The position numbers and the translations under genes are program-made. This document shows, one piece after another, positions 8,975 through 17,661 of a DNA stretch of 64,000 nt. This stretch comes from Balneolaceae bacterium (GTDB lineage: Bacteria; Bacteroidota; Rhodothermia; Balneolales; Balneolaceae). The notes beneath the pieces are model-generated. The model worked only from the letters and a program-made list of their open reading frames with translations, had not been told where the DNA came from and did no database searches. The stretch lies in assembly GCA_017640605.1 (NCBI GenBank), contig JAEPQH010000006.1:124001-188000 (forward strand), written 5' to 3'. Position 1 is the stretch's first letter, and every line of letters starts with the position of its first letter.

Positions 8975-10000
8975 ATGAAGTCGAACCGTCGAAACTTTAT
9001 CAAAAAACTGGGTTTAGGCACCGTAGGAATTGGTGGAGTTCTTTCCAGCAATTGCTCCCCAAGTGAAGAAGATGAATTCAACATTGTTCATCTTACCGAT
9101 ACTCACGTTACCTCTCGCCGACAAGGACATAAAGGTTACCAAGCTTGTGTTAATTCGATCAATGCACTTACACCAGCTGTTGATTTTGTGTTGATGGGCG
9201 GTGATATGGTGTTCGACGGTTTATACAACGAAATGGATGAGTATGAGGATCAAATTCGTCTATTCAAAGAAATAAGCGGCAATTTGAATGTTCCTTATTA
9301 TCCGTGTTTAGGAAATCATGATGTGCTCGGACTTTCATCCCGTCGTAAAGTACCGGCTGATCATCCCGGGATTGGACAAAAGCATATTTTAGATGCTCTG
9401 GGGATAGACAGCGCATACTATTCATTCAACCATAAAGGTTGGCATTTTGTGATTCTGAACTCCATCCACGAGATAGAAATGGAACACGGTCCTGCATACG
9501 AACAACGCATTGGAAAAGAACAGCTCGACTGGTTGCGTTACGATTTAGGCGATCATTTAGATATGCCAACCATTGTGGTTTCGCATTATGCAGCATTCAA
9601 TCATCTTGGACAGATAAATGCTGATCAAGAATTGAAGGCGATGAATCATTTAGTACTTAAAGACAATAAAGAACTTCGCAATATCCTGGAGCGACATGGA
9701 GTAAAAGCGATGCTTCAAGGTCATACCCATATGAGCGAGGATTTCAGATTCAATAATGTTTGGTACATAACCAGTCAATCGGGTTCAGCGGCTTGGTGGG
9801 GTGGAAATTGGCTGGGTTTTGAACCGGGCTATACGGTTTTAACTCTCGGTAAAAACGACATTAAAAGCTGGAAAGCAGTTACTTACAACTGGACACATCA
9901 ACTCGAGCCGGAAGATACTTTGGAACAAGAACGCATTCTTGAACGAGAAGAATTTAATGCTCGTCAGGACAGTTTATACCGAGCTGAGATTACCGGCTAA
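8975..10000 (+). CDS. Tat-targeted calcineurin-like metallophosphoesterase
   Basis: The 341-residue product carries a twin-arginine signal (NRRNFIKK, residues 4-11) and a lipobox-like SSNC at about 24-27, so it is probably an exported lipoprotein folded before export. All metallophosphoesterase metal motifs are visible in order: DTHV, GGDMV, GNHDV, SHYAAF and GHTHM. The enzyme would hydrolyse a phosphomonoester or diester in the periplasm; the substrate cannot be read from the sequence. It starts 3 bases after the GHL10 gene, suggesting co-translation and possibly phosphate removal from the same glycan. The short tail after about residue 310 is charged and without clear fold. Confidence 0.85.
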   Translation: MKSNRRNFIKKLGLGTVGIGGVLSSNCSPSEEDEFNIVHLTDTHVTSRRQGHKGYQACVNSINALTPAVDFVLMGGDMVFDGLYNEMDEYEDQIRLFKEISGNLNVPYYPCLGNHDVLGLSSRRKVPADHPGIGQKHILDALGIDSAYYSFNHKGWHFVILNSIHEIEMEHGPAYEQRIGKEQLDWLRYDLGDHLDMPTIVVSHYAAFNHLGQINADQELKAMNHLVLKDNKELRNILERHGVKAMLQGHTHMSEDFRFNNVWYITSQSGSAAWWGGNWLGFEPGYTVLTLGKNDIKSWKAVTYNWTHQLEPEDTLEQERILEREEFNARQDSLYRAEITG

Positions 10001-10048
10001 ACAGCTTCTATCTATCTTTTTTTTAGAATTTAATCTTGCTGGAGTTCT

Positions 10049-11209
10049 CTAAACCTTGATGATTATGTTCTTCTTTTTCATCCAGCGAGCTAGCAAATAG
10101 AAGAGGAAAATCCACATGATTGCATACAGTAGAGATGCATTTATGGGCGAGGCAATAGCACGGTATACTTCCTCATACAACCATGATTTGAGCGTATAAT
10201 CTTCGCCATTCACGCTAAATTTGATTAGGAACATCAATCGGCCAATTATGCCGCTTAAAAAGAATACGGTGATGGCATTAATCCCGAAAGCAACGCCCCA
10301 ATCAGTAAAACGTTTCTTTTCTTTCACATCGATAAACCAATAAGCTAATCCAAAAAAGCACATTGCTTGTCCACCTGTAAATAAAGTATACGAGCTGGTC
10401 CAGATGTTTTTATTGATTGGAAATACCCAGCTCCAAACGTATCCAAGGGCGATCATCAAAAATCCCCAGATAAAAAACTGCAGTGTTCGTGATGACTCAG
10501 TTTCATGATCCCTCATTAACATCCGCCCGGTCCAGATTCCCATTAACGTGCTTCCAATTGCGGGAAATGTGCTCAGTAACCCTTCAGGATCCCAATTTTC
10601 TTTCCAGGTGTGACCGCTCAAAAACAGTTGATCGAAATAAGCAGCAAGATTTCCCTCGGGAATATCGATGGCGCCTGCTCCGTAACCGGGAACAGGTATG
10701 AGCGTCATTGCCATCCAATAACCAACTAAAAGTGCACCAAGAGTAATCATCTGGGTTTTGGGTTTTGTGTATAAAAACATAAACGCTCCAACTGCATAAC
10801 AAATAGCAATGCGCTGCAGAACGCCCGGAATCCGAATGTCAATCAGGTTGGGATGTAAGGAAAATCCGGCTTTAAATGAGATGTATGGAAAAGCTGAAAG
10901 TGCAAGACCTAATCCGAAAATTTTTGCGGCTCGAATCATCGTTTTTTTAGCTAAATCGCCGGTTGCTGCACCTTTCGCTTGTGCTTTGGTAAAAGCAAGT
11001 ACGATTGAAACCCCAACAATGAATAAGAAAAATGGGAAAATTAAATCAGTTGGAGTCCAGCCATGCCAGGGAGCGTGTTGCAATGGTCCATACATATACG
11101 ACCAGGAGCCCGGATTATTAACCAAAATCATTGCCGCTACAGTAGCTCCCCGAAAGAAATCCAAAGAGACTAAACGTTTGCCCGAAGAAATCCCACTTAG
11201 TGTTGTCAT
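10049..11209 (-). CDS. nagX: NagX-like transmembrane glucosamine N-acetyltransferase (HGSNAT family)
   Basis: This 386-residue polytopic membrane protein has about ten hydrophobic helices and the family signature of COG4299/HGSNAT-like acyltransferases: RLVSLDFFRGATVAAMILVN near the start, HAPWHGWTPTDLIFPFFLF at about 46-64, and RIPGVLQRIAICY. NagX-type proteins are placed in GlcNAc/chitin utilisation gene sets and relate to lysosomal heparan-alpha-glucosaminide N-acetyltransferase, which acetylates glucosamine across a membrane. It is transcribed divergently from the GlcNAc kinase gene at 11308, which supports an amino-sugar role. The exact acceptor is not known. The catalytic His of HGSNAT could be the His in the HAPWHGW segment, by position only. 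Confidence 0.8.
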   Translation of the reverse strand: MTTLSGISSGKRLVSLDFFRGATVAAMILVNNPGSWSYMYGPLQHAPWHGWTPTDLIFPFFLFIVGVSIVLAFTKAQAKGAATGDLAKKTMIRAAKIFGLGLALSAFPYISFKAGFSLHPNLIDIRIPGVLQRIAICYAVGAFMFLYTKPKTQMITLGALLVGYWMAMTLIPVPGYGAGAIDIPEGNLAAYFDQLFLSGHTWKENWDPEGLLSTFPAIGSTLMGIWTGRMLMRDHETESSRTLQFFIWGFLMIALGYVWSWVFPINKNIWTSSYTLFTGGQAMCFFGLAYWFIDVKEKKRFTDWGVAFGINAITVFFLSGIIGRLMFLIKFSVNGEDYTLKSWLYEEVYRAIASPINASLLYAIMWIFLFYLLARWMKKKNIIIKV

Positions 11210-11307
11210 CGAAAAGTAAATAGTTTAAAAGATGCTATAAATAACGAGTTCTGTATGGCAATAGAAACACCACTTAACTATTTTTGCAACAATTAATTAA
11301 GCGTATT

Positions 11308-12153
11308 ATGACCATACTTGTAGCCGATAGTGGATCAACCAAAACAGAATGGATCTATCAATCTTTAGAAGGTGAAAAAGACACATTCTATTCCGAGGGA
11401 TTGAATCCTTATTTCAAAGATAGTACCACCATTTCGGAAATTGTAAAAGAAGCAGTGGCTACAAAAATTCCATCGGCAGTAGATAAGATTTTTTTTTATG
11501 GAGCAGGATGCAGTTCTCCGATTAAGCAACTTGATGTAACCAAAGCTATCACAGACTGTTTTCCCAATGCATCTGTTCGTGTTGACACTGATTTAATGGG
11601 AGCTGCCATTGCTTGTTTTGGAGATGAACCCGGCGTGGCTTGTATTTTAGGAACCGGTTCGAATGCCTGTTTATACGATGGGGAAAAAATCACCAGCAGT
11701 ATTCCATCTTTAGGATTTACCCTAGGGGATGAAGGCTCAGGTGGATATTTCGGTAAACTATTACTTCGCGCCTATTTCTATAAAACCATGCCGGAGGACT
11801 TACGCCGAGATCTTGAGAATCAGCGTTTGATGAGGTTGGATGATATTCTGGATCATGTGTATCGAAAACCGGCGCCTAATCGATTTGTAGCCTCTTTTGC
11901 AAGAATGCTGGCCGATCATTCAAATCATCCATTTATCAAAAAAATAGTAACCGACGGTTTTGCAGAATTTGTTGACCAGCAACTTGGATATTTCGGTGAT
12001 GTGATTCAAAATAAAAATCTCGGATTTGTAGGCTCCATCGCAAAAATACACCAAGATTCACTTACAAAAGTTCTAAGTGATAGAGGCTTGCAACCACCAA
12101 AAGTGATCATCCAAAAACCCATTGAAGGAATACTGGAATATCACACTCGCTAA
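11308..12153 (+). CDS. BadF/BcrA-family N-acetylglucosamine (or MurNAc) kinase
   Basis: The 281-residue product belongs to the BadF/BadG ATPase family of the ASKHA fold. Visible motifs are the phosphate-1 loop ADSGSTKTEW (residues 6-15), the phosphate-2 loop ILGTGSNA (about 111-118) and LGDEGSGGYFG (about 138-148). These match GlcNAc kinases; clostridial MurK in this family also accepts MurNAc. An upstream in-frame TTG at 11284 would add eight residues, but the ATG places the kinase motif at the usual distance from the N-terminus. It lies between nagX and nagZ, converging on nagZ with only 8 bases between stops. No signal peptide, so cytoplasmic. Confidence 0.85.
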   Translation: MTILVADSGSTKTEWIYQSLEGEKDTFYSEGLNPYFKDSTTISEIVKEAVATKIPSAVDKIFFYGAGCSSPIKQLDVTKAITDCFPNASVRVDTDLMGAAIACFGDEPGVACILGTGSNACLYDGEKITSSIPSLGFTLGDEGSGGYFGKLLLRAYFYKTMPEDLRRDLENQRLMRLDDILDHVYRKPAPNRFVASFARMLADHSNHPFIKKIVTDGFAEFVDQQLGYFGDVIQNKNLGFVGSIAKIHQDSLTKVLSDRGLQPPKVIIQKPIEGILEYHTR

Positions 12154-12161
12154 GACTAAGC

Positions 12162-13226
12162 TCAGTTAAGCGTTGCTTTCAATTCGAGAATTCTTGCAAC
12201 CGATCGTTCAATTCTTTCCTCGGTAATTTCACCCGCATCCAGCAGCGCTTCGACAGCGTCAATGGCATCTGATAGCTTAACAGGTTCCGGTAATAGATTA
12301 TTTCCAAAGCAGAACATGTCGAGACCGGCATCTATACCAAGTCGTAAAGAATCTTTCAAACTGTAATGGTCGGAAATCGCTCGCATTTGCATGTCGTCGG
12401 ATATAACAACTCCTTCGAAACCCAATTTTCCACGAAGCATTTTGGTTAAAACTTTATTCGACAGGGTAGAAGGATTGGAAGAATCCCAGTTAGCATTAAA
12501 AATATGCGCTGTCATTATCATGGGGCACATCCCTTTTTCAATGAGAGTTTCATAGGGAGCAAGTTCCTCTTCAAGCCAGGTTTCGGTGACATCCACAAAA
12601 CCGGCATGTGTATCGCCGAGGGCGCTTCCATGTCCCGGAAAATGTTTACAACAGGTAAGAATGTTTTTGTTTTGATGTCCCTTTATGTAAGCTTCTGCGT
12701 GTTGGGCTACTTTCTCTGCGGATCGCCCAAAAGAGCGTTCTCTTCCCGCAATAATCATACTTTTAGGTTGAATGGCCAAATCTAACACGGGAGCGAAGTT
12801 TAGGTTGATTCCTGAATCAGCGAGAACATCAGCAATCAAAGCAGATTGCTCTTCGGTGTAAGCAGGATCATCACGTTCACCTAAATGCTTATGCGATTTA
12901 GTTTCAGGAAATCCATATTCAGGTTTTAACCGTTGAATGATTCCACCTTCCTGATCGATGCCAATAAAAAGTGGGGATTCGGCAGTTTCTTGCAGTTTCT
13001 GGGTGAGCGCTTTTAACTGCTCCGGAGATTGGATGTTATGCACCGGTTTTTTGTGCACCATATCCCGATCAAATAAAATTACTCCGCCGGGATTTTCATC
13101 TGCGATATCCTTTAGAATTTCTGAATTCTCCGAAAGGTCTGATCCTCGAAATCCCATGAGGAATAATTGAGCGATTTTTCGGCGTGTACTTTGTGACCGT
13201 GCGATTTGTAAATATTTGTCATTCAT
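12162..13226 (-). CDS. nagZ: Beta-N-acetylhexosaminidase (GH3)
   Basis: This 354-residue GH3 enzyme removes GlcNAc from muropeptides or from chito-oligosaccharides. The GH3 NagZ signature is present: KHFPGHGSALGDTH (about 193-206), where the final His of GDTH acts as acid/base in this family, and VISDDM (about 272-277), where the first Asp is the nucleophile. FIGIDQEGG is also characteristic. There is no signal peptide, so it should act in the cytoplasm, unlike the lipoprotein NamZ encoded divergently 102 bases away. In Bacillus subtilis nagZ and namZ are adjacent in the MurNAc operon, so the pairing here supports peptidoglycan-glycan breakdown. Confidence 0.93.
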   Translation of the reverse strand: MNDKYLQIARSQSTRRKIAQLFLMGFRGSDLSENSEILKDIADENPGGVILFDRDMVHKKPVHNIQSPEQLKALTQKLQETAESPLFIGIDQEGGIIQRLKPEYGFPETKSHKHLGERDDPAYTEEQSALIADVLADSGINLNFAPVLDLAIQPKSMIIAGRERSFGRSAEKVAQHAEAYIKGHQNKNILTCCKHFPGHGSALGDTHAGFVDVTETWLEEELAPYETLIEKGMCPMIMTAHIFNANWDSSNPSTLSNKVLTKMLRGKLGFEGVVISDDMQMRAISDHYSLKDSLRLGIDAGLDMFCFGNNLLPEPVKLSDAIDAVEALLDAGEITEERIERSVARILELKATLN

Positions 13227-13328
13227 GGCTTTAAGTTACTGTAAAAATCTCAAATTTTTAACGCTTCTGTGAACTTTTAACATAGATTGTATACCTTCAT
13301 TGAAGGCCTAAAATTAACTCACTTTTTT

Positions 13329-14576
13329 ATGATAAGAATCGCTTCTTTATGTCTGATTTTTGCACTTTGTATCGGATGTAATTCATCAAAAGCACAGCAA
13401 GATGCTACCGTTAAAACCGGTATCGAAGTACTGGTAGAAAATAACTTTGAGCTACTACAAGGAAAGCGCGTTGGATTGATAACCAACGCCACAGGAGTAA
13501 ATGCCAATTTGGTTTCTACCATTGATCTGATCGATCAGGCAGAGGGCGTTGAACTTGCAGCTCTTTACGGACCTGAGCATGGGGTTCGAGGAGAATATGC
13601 TGCCGGCGACAAAGTTAAAACCTACGTAGATGAACGCACAGGAGTTACTGTGTTTTCATTGTATGGCGATACTCGTAAACCAAATGCGGAAATGCTGGAA
13701 GGAATTGACGTTTTAGTGTACGATATACAGGATATTGGAGTGCGTTCGTATACCTACATCAGTACAATGGGCTTGGCAATGGAAGCTGCCGCCGAACATG
13801 ATATTGACTTTGTAGTGTTAGATCGTCCGAATCCATTGGGCGGATATAAAATCGAAGGAAATATTGTTGAAGAAGGATATATAAGTTTTGTAAGTCAGTT
13901 TCCGGTTCCTTACATCTATGGATTAACTCCCGGCGAAATCGCAAAAATGATCAATGACGAAGGCTGGCTCGAAGGCGGACAAAAAGTGAAGCTGGATGTT
14001 GTTGGAATGGAAGGATGGAGCCGAAATATGACCTTTGATGAAACAGGGCTGCCTTGGGTACCAACTTCTCCGCATATTCCGCATGAATATTCGGCCTATT
14101 TTTACGTGGCAACCGGTATAATGGGTGAATTGGGAGTGTTTTCGGAAGGAGTAGGATATACTTTGCCCTTTCAGGTATTTGCCGCAGAATGGATTGATGA
14201 AGCTAAACTTGCCATCGAAATGAATGCCTTAAATTTGCCCGGTGTCATTTTCAGGCCAACCGTATTCAAACCCTTTTACGGGAAACATCAAGGCAAAGAA
14301 TTACACGGTGTACAAATTCACTTCTCTGATATAGAAGAAGCAGAATTGATGAACCTTCAGTTCTATTTTATGCAGGTACATCACAAATTATATCCTGATG
14401 TGGATTTATTTGCACAAGCAGAAAACCGATGGTCGATGTTCGATAAAGTGAATGGCACCGATCAAATCAGAAAACTTTTTGGCGAAAACTATTTGGTTTC
14501 CGATATCGAAGCCTATCTAAATAAAGATGTGCAAACCTTCCGTGAAAAATCCAAAGCCTACTATCTCTACAACTAA
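13329..14576 (+). CDS. namZ: Exo-beta-N-acetylmuramidase NamZ-like lipoprotein (DUF1343)
   Basis: The 415-residue product is a DUF1343 (PF07075) protein. Members characterised in Bacillus subtilis and Tannerella forsythia release MurNAc from the non-reducing ends of peptidoglycan glycan. Visible hallmarks are GKRVGLITNATGVN, LYGPEHGVRGEYAAGDKV (about 78-95), VLVYDIQDIGVRSYTY and LDRPNPLGG. An earlier in-frame TTG (13287) exists; I choose the ATG at 13329 because it gives a lipoprotein signal immediately, with the lipobox Cys at about residue 17 (CIGC). The enzyme should thus be membrane-anchored outside the cytoplasm. The amidase gene follows after 4 bases. Confidence 0.92.
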   Translation: MIRIASLCLIFALCIGCNSSKAQQDATVKTGIEVLVENNFELLQGKRVGLITNATGVNANLVSTIDLIDQAEGVELAALYGPEHGVRGEYAAGDKVKTYVDERTGVTVFSLYGDTRKPNAEMLEGIDVLVYDIQDIGVRSYTYISTMGLAMEAAAEHDIDFVVLDRPNPLGGYKIEGNIVEEGYISFVSQFPVPYIYGLTPGEIAKMINDEGWLEGGQKVKLDVVGMEGWSRNMTFDETGLPWVPTSPHIPHEYSAYFYVATGIMGELGVFSEGVGYTLPFQVFAAEWIDEAKLAIEMNALNLPGVIFRPTVFKPFYGKHQGKELHGVQIHFSDIEEAELMNLQFYFMQVHHKLYPDVDLFAQAENRWSMFDKVNGTDQIRKLFGENYLVSDIEAYLNKDVQTFREKSKAYYLYN

Positions 14577-14580
14577 ATCT

Positions 14581-16419
14581 ATGCGTGTATTAAATCAACT
14601 TTTTCTGGCAAGTGTTTTTTGCTTGCTTACAGCATCCTCTGCAATTGCACAAAATAATATGGTAAGAATTGCGGCTTCGGATTCAGATTCATTATATCTG
14701 AACATCGTAATTCCCGAAACTGATACCGTACAATATAGCTTTTCGAGATATCGAATCGGAGCAAATACGCATCCCGAGGCACGAGCTTTTGTTAATGGAC
14801 GAGAAGTAAAAGTGTACGAAAGTGGCGCTTTTGTTGATATGATCGCTCACACAGAAGACACTACAGGAATTCACATCAGAGTAAGCTTAAACGGAGAAGA
14901 GCTGAACTACAACGCAATGTTGGTGCGTCCTCAAAGTGTAATTCCTGAGTTCGATGGCAAAGTAATCTCTAACATTAGCATGAAACCGGACAGCGACTTA
15001 TGGCTGAAAGCCGGAGAGTTGTTAGAAGTTCAGTTCGTTGGCACACCGGGGCAAAGTGTGGTATTCAATATTGATGGATTCAAACGAAATATACCGATGC
15101 AGGAAGTTTCGGAAGAAGAAGCCGGTTATCCCGGATTGTATCGTGGATTTTATAAAGTGCTGGATAGCGATGTGGTATACAATCAATTCATCACTTTTAA
15201 GATGAAAAAAGGACTATTCGGCTATGAAAAGCAGAAAAGTGAGCATACAGTTTCGTTTAACGGTACTCCCAGAGTGGCCGAAGTTGTAGTTGATGATGCC
15301 TACTTGAATATTGGCATGGGAACCGATCGCTTAGGCGGTGCTCGTCACGGCTTTTTGGATAAAGGAGTGTTGCTCAACATCGATGGACAAAAGAAAGGAA
15401 ATTATCGCGTCCGTTTAACGGAAAGTTTAAGTGCTTGGATTCCAATGCGTTTTGTTGAATTACGAGAAGAGCGTCGAACGGCGGTATCTTCACTTACCGG
15501 TAATATCCGAATTTCAGGTCGCTCTGAAACCGATTTGATACGACTATCACTTTCCGAAAAACTGCCTTACATCACTTGGCAAGATATCAACCCAAATATG
15601 ATTTACGTGGATGTATTTGGGGCAACCTCTAACACCAATTGGAAAGTGAAGCACAAAAGTAGTTCGGGAATAAAGAAATTGAATTGGGTTCAGGTCGAAG
15701 ACGATCGTTTCCGGTTAGAAATTGAGCTGGCTCACAGCCATAATTGGGGATACTCGGTAGGATATGGCTGGGGTTCGATATTAAATATCGAAGTGAATCG
15801 TCCACCGGTAATTTCCGATCCGTTAAATCCACTTGCAGGTAGAGTTATCTCGGTGGATGCCGGTCATGGTGGCGATAGCAGAGGTGCACTTGGAGCGAGC
15901 GGCATCGAAGAAAAAGTGATCACCTTACAAATAACCGAGCGACTCACCGACTTGTTAGAAGCAGAAGGTGTAACGGTAGTTCTGCCTCGAACCGATGATT
16001 CGTATGTATACATGAGTGAGCGCCGTGAAATGACACTCGATTCGGGTGCAGATTTATTAGTGAGTATCCATGCAAACTCAATTGGATATGGGAGCAATCC
16101 GCTGGAAATAAGAGGAACCGGTTCCTTCTATAAGCATCTTGCATTCAAGCCGTTAGCAGAAATTATGTATGATAAAATGCTTGAGCTTGGCTTAGAGGAT
16201 TATGGTCTTACCGGAAGTTTTAATTTTTCATTAAATGCACCGATCGAATTTCCAAACGTACTGGTAGAAACAGGATTTGTATCCAATCCAGAGGAAGAAA
16301 TCATGCTGATGGATCCGGATTTTCAGCAACGAATAGCTGAGCAGATAGTAGAGGGTTTGAAAGAGTTTTATTTAAATCATGCTACCATCAAAGCTTTAGA
16401 AGCAATGCCGGATAAGTAG
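14581..16419 (+). CDS. Secreted N-acetylmuramoyl-L-alanine amidase (Amidase_3)
   Basis: The 612-residue product has a signal peptide (MRVLNQLFLASVFCLL...AIAQ) and about 390 residues of unassigned beta-rich sequence before the zinc amidase domain at about 420-605. Zinc-site motifs are clear: VDAGHGG (His), IEEKV (Glu), SIHANS (His) and VETGFVSNPEEE (catalytic Glu). The reaction is removal of the peptide from MurNAc. A longer frame begins 54 bases upstream inside namZ, but the ATG at 14581 directly starts the signal peptide and lies 4 bases after the namZ stop. The neighbours NamZ and NagZ would then attack the denuded glycan. The long N-terminal part may bind the wall (inference). Confidence 0.9.
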   Translation: MRVLNQLFLASVFCLLTASSAIAQNNMVRIAASDSDSLYLNIVIPETDTVQYSFSRYRIGANTHPEARAFVNGREVKVYESGAFVDMIAHTEDTTGIHIRVSLNGEELNYNAMLVRPQSVIPEFDGKVISNISMKPDSDLWLKAGELLEVQFVGTPGQSVVFNIDGFKRNIPMQEVSEEEAGYPGLYRGFYKVLDSDVVYNQFITFKMKKGLFGYEKQKSEHTVSFNGTPRVAEVVVDDAYLNIGMGTDRLGGARHGFLDKGVLLNIDGQKKGNYRVRLTESLSAWIPMRFVELREERRTAVSSLTGNIRISGRSETDLIRLSLSEKLPYITWQDINPNMIYVDVFGATSNTNWKVKHKSSSGIKKLNWVQVEDDRFRLEIELAHSHNWGYSVGYGWGSILNIEVNRPPVISDPLNPLAGRVISVDAGHGGDSRGALGASGIEEKVITLQITERLTDLLEAEGVTVVLPRTDDSYVYMSERREMTLDSGADLLVSIHANSIGYGSNPLEIRGTGSFYKHLAFKPLAEIMYDKMLELGLEDYGLTGSFNFSLNAPIEFPNVLVETGFVSNPEEEIMLMDPDFQQRIAEQIVEGLKEFYLNHATIKALEAMPDK

Positions 16420-16422
16420 ACA

Positions 16423-17622
16423 TCAGAAAAATAAGAACAACAGGATTCCAATAAGATTAATCCCGATCAACGTGTAAACAACCCCGCGCTTGATCGGGCC
16501 ACTTCCTTCCATTTGCATCATCTTCATGGTATGATCTTTCAAATATTGCTTGTTTTGCCAGCTTAACCAACCTGCGATAAAAACAAAGATCACATTCATC
16601 CAGAACGTATAATCGATCTTAAACTGAGTGATTTCAGAAACAACACGCTGTGTTTCAGGGATGATGTCCAGCCATCCAAAAACACTGTTCAGTATTAATG
16701 CAGTTAAAACGATACTTATATACATAATACCGGCAATATAAAGCGCTACTCGCCATCCGTAATATTTCGCGTTAATGCTTACAAGAGGGGGAACCATCAA
16801 ATCTGAATAGATAAAGCCCATGATACCTGCAAACAACACGCCATTGCCTTGAAGAACGGTTGCTAATGGAATGTTACCCATCGACCCAATGAATGTAGAA
16901 GCTGCCACAAAGGGTGCTATCAAAGCATTTTCCAGTGCGATCAGCCAATCCGGAAGGTGAGTGGCATCCACCAAAAACAATGCTGCCCAAAATTCACCGG
17001 GAACCAACACTGCAACAAAACCTGCAATAGAAAAACCAATTAAGATATCTTCCCACGCCATTTTCCAGTCGTTTACGAATTTGTGCCCAACCAACTGCCA
17101 TCCTTCTTTACTTTTTATGCGTTGCTTCCAATCGAAGTCATCATTCATTTCTTCGCCTTCATCTTCAACTTTTTCTCGAGCTGCCTGCATCCATTTTTTT
17201 GGATAAGTGAGCTTGATGAGTACACTACTGATGGCAATCAAAATCAATCCACCAAGTAATTCTGCGGCTAGAAACTGCCAGCCAAGGAATATCATAATCA
17301 ATATTCCCAGCTCGATTACCATATTTGTAGAAGCAAACATAAATGCCACTGCGGCTATAAAATGGGCACCTTTTTTAATCAACGCGCGTGCCGCAGCCAG
17401 CGCAGCAAAGGAACAGGAAGATGAAGCCGCTCCAAAAAACGTTGAAAGCGAAATACTTTTGAAATCGGCTTCGCCCATATATTTTGTCAAACTGCCTTTT
17501 GGAACAAAGGCTTGAATCATACCGGAAACGAAGTACCCTAAAATGAAAGCCCACCCCGATTTCCAGAAGAAACCGAGAGCGGTTTTTGCAGATTCGGAAT
17601 AAAGAGATAGAAATTCATTCAT
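16423..17622 (-). CDS. COG0701/DUF318 family permease
   Basis: This 399-residue membrane protein has about ten hydrophobic segments. The segment SSSCSFAALAAARALIKKGAH (about 62-82), with its Cys, is typical of the PF03773 predicted permeases (ArsP/YraQ-like). A charged cytoplasmic loop (EDEGEEMNDDFDWKQRIKSK) divides the protein into two halves. Family members include organoarsenical exporters, but most are uncharacterised. It lies downstream of the heavy-metal RND genes on the same strand, 39 bases after the adaptor gene, so a role in metal or metalloid handling is likely. It converges on the amidase gene with a gap of only 3 bases. Confidence 0.8.
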   Translation of the reverse strand: MNEFLSLYSESAKTALGFFWKSGWAFILGYFVSGMIQAFVPKGSLTKYMGEADFKSISLSTFFGAASSSCSFAALAAARALIKKGAHFIAAVAFMFASTNMVIELGILIMIFLGWQFLAAELLGGLILIAISSVLIKLTYPKKWMQAAREKVEDEGEEMNDDFDWKQRIKSKEGWQLVGHKFVNDWKMAWEDILIGFSIAGFVAVLVPGEFWAALFLVDATHLPDWLIALENALIAPFVAASTFIGSMGNIPLATVLQGNGVLFAGIMGFIYSDLMVPPLVSINAKYYGWRVALYIAGIMYISIVLTALILNSVFGWLDIIPETQRVVSEITQFKIDYTFWMNVIFVFIAGWLSWQNKQYLKDHTMKMMQMEGSGPIKRGVVYTLIGINLIGILLFLFF

Positions 17623-17661
17623 AGGAAAGTGAGTTGTGTTTTGAAGTTAAATAAGGTGCGG

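Noticed and set aside
10001-10048. Terminator between metallophosphoesterase and nagX
   Set aside because: There is a T-run near 10017 but no stem that I could pair before it.
11284-11307. TTG start of the first BadF kinase
   Set aside because: Would add eight residues before the phosphate loop, which normally lies at the very N-terminus.
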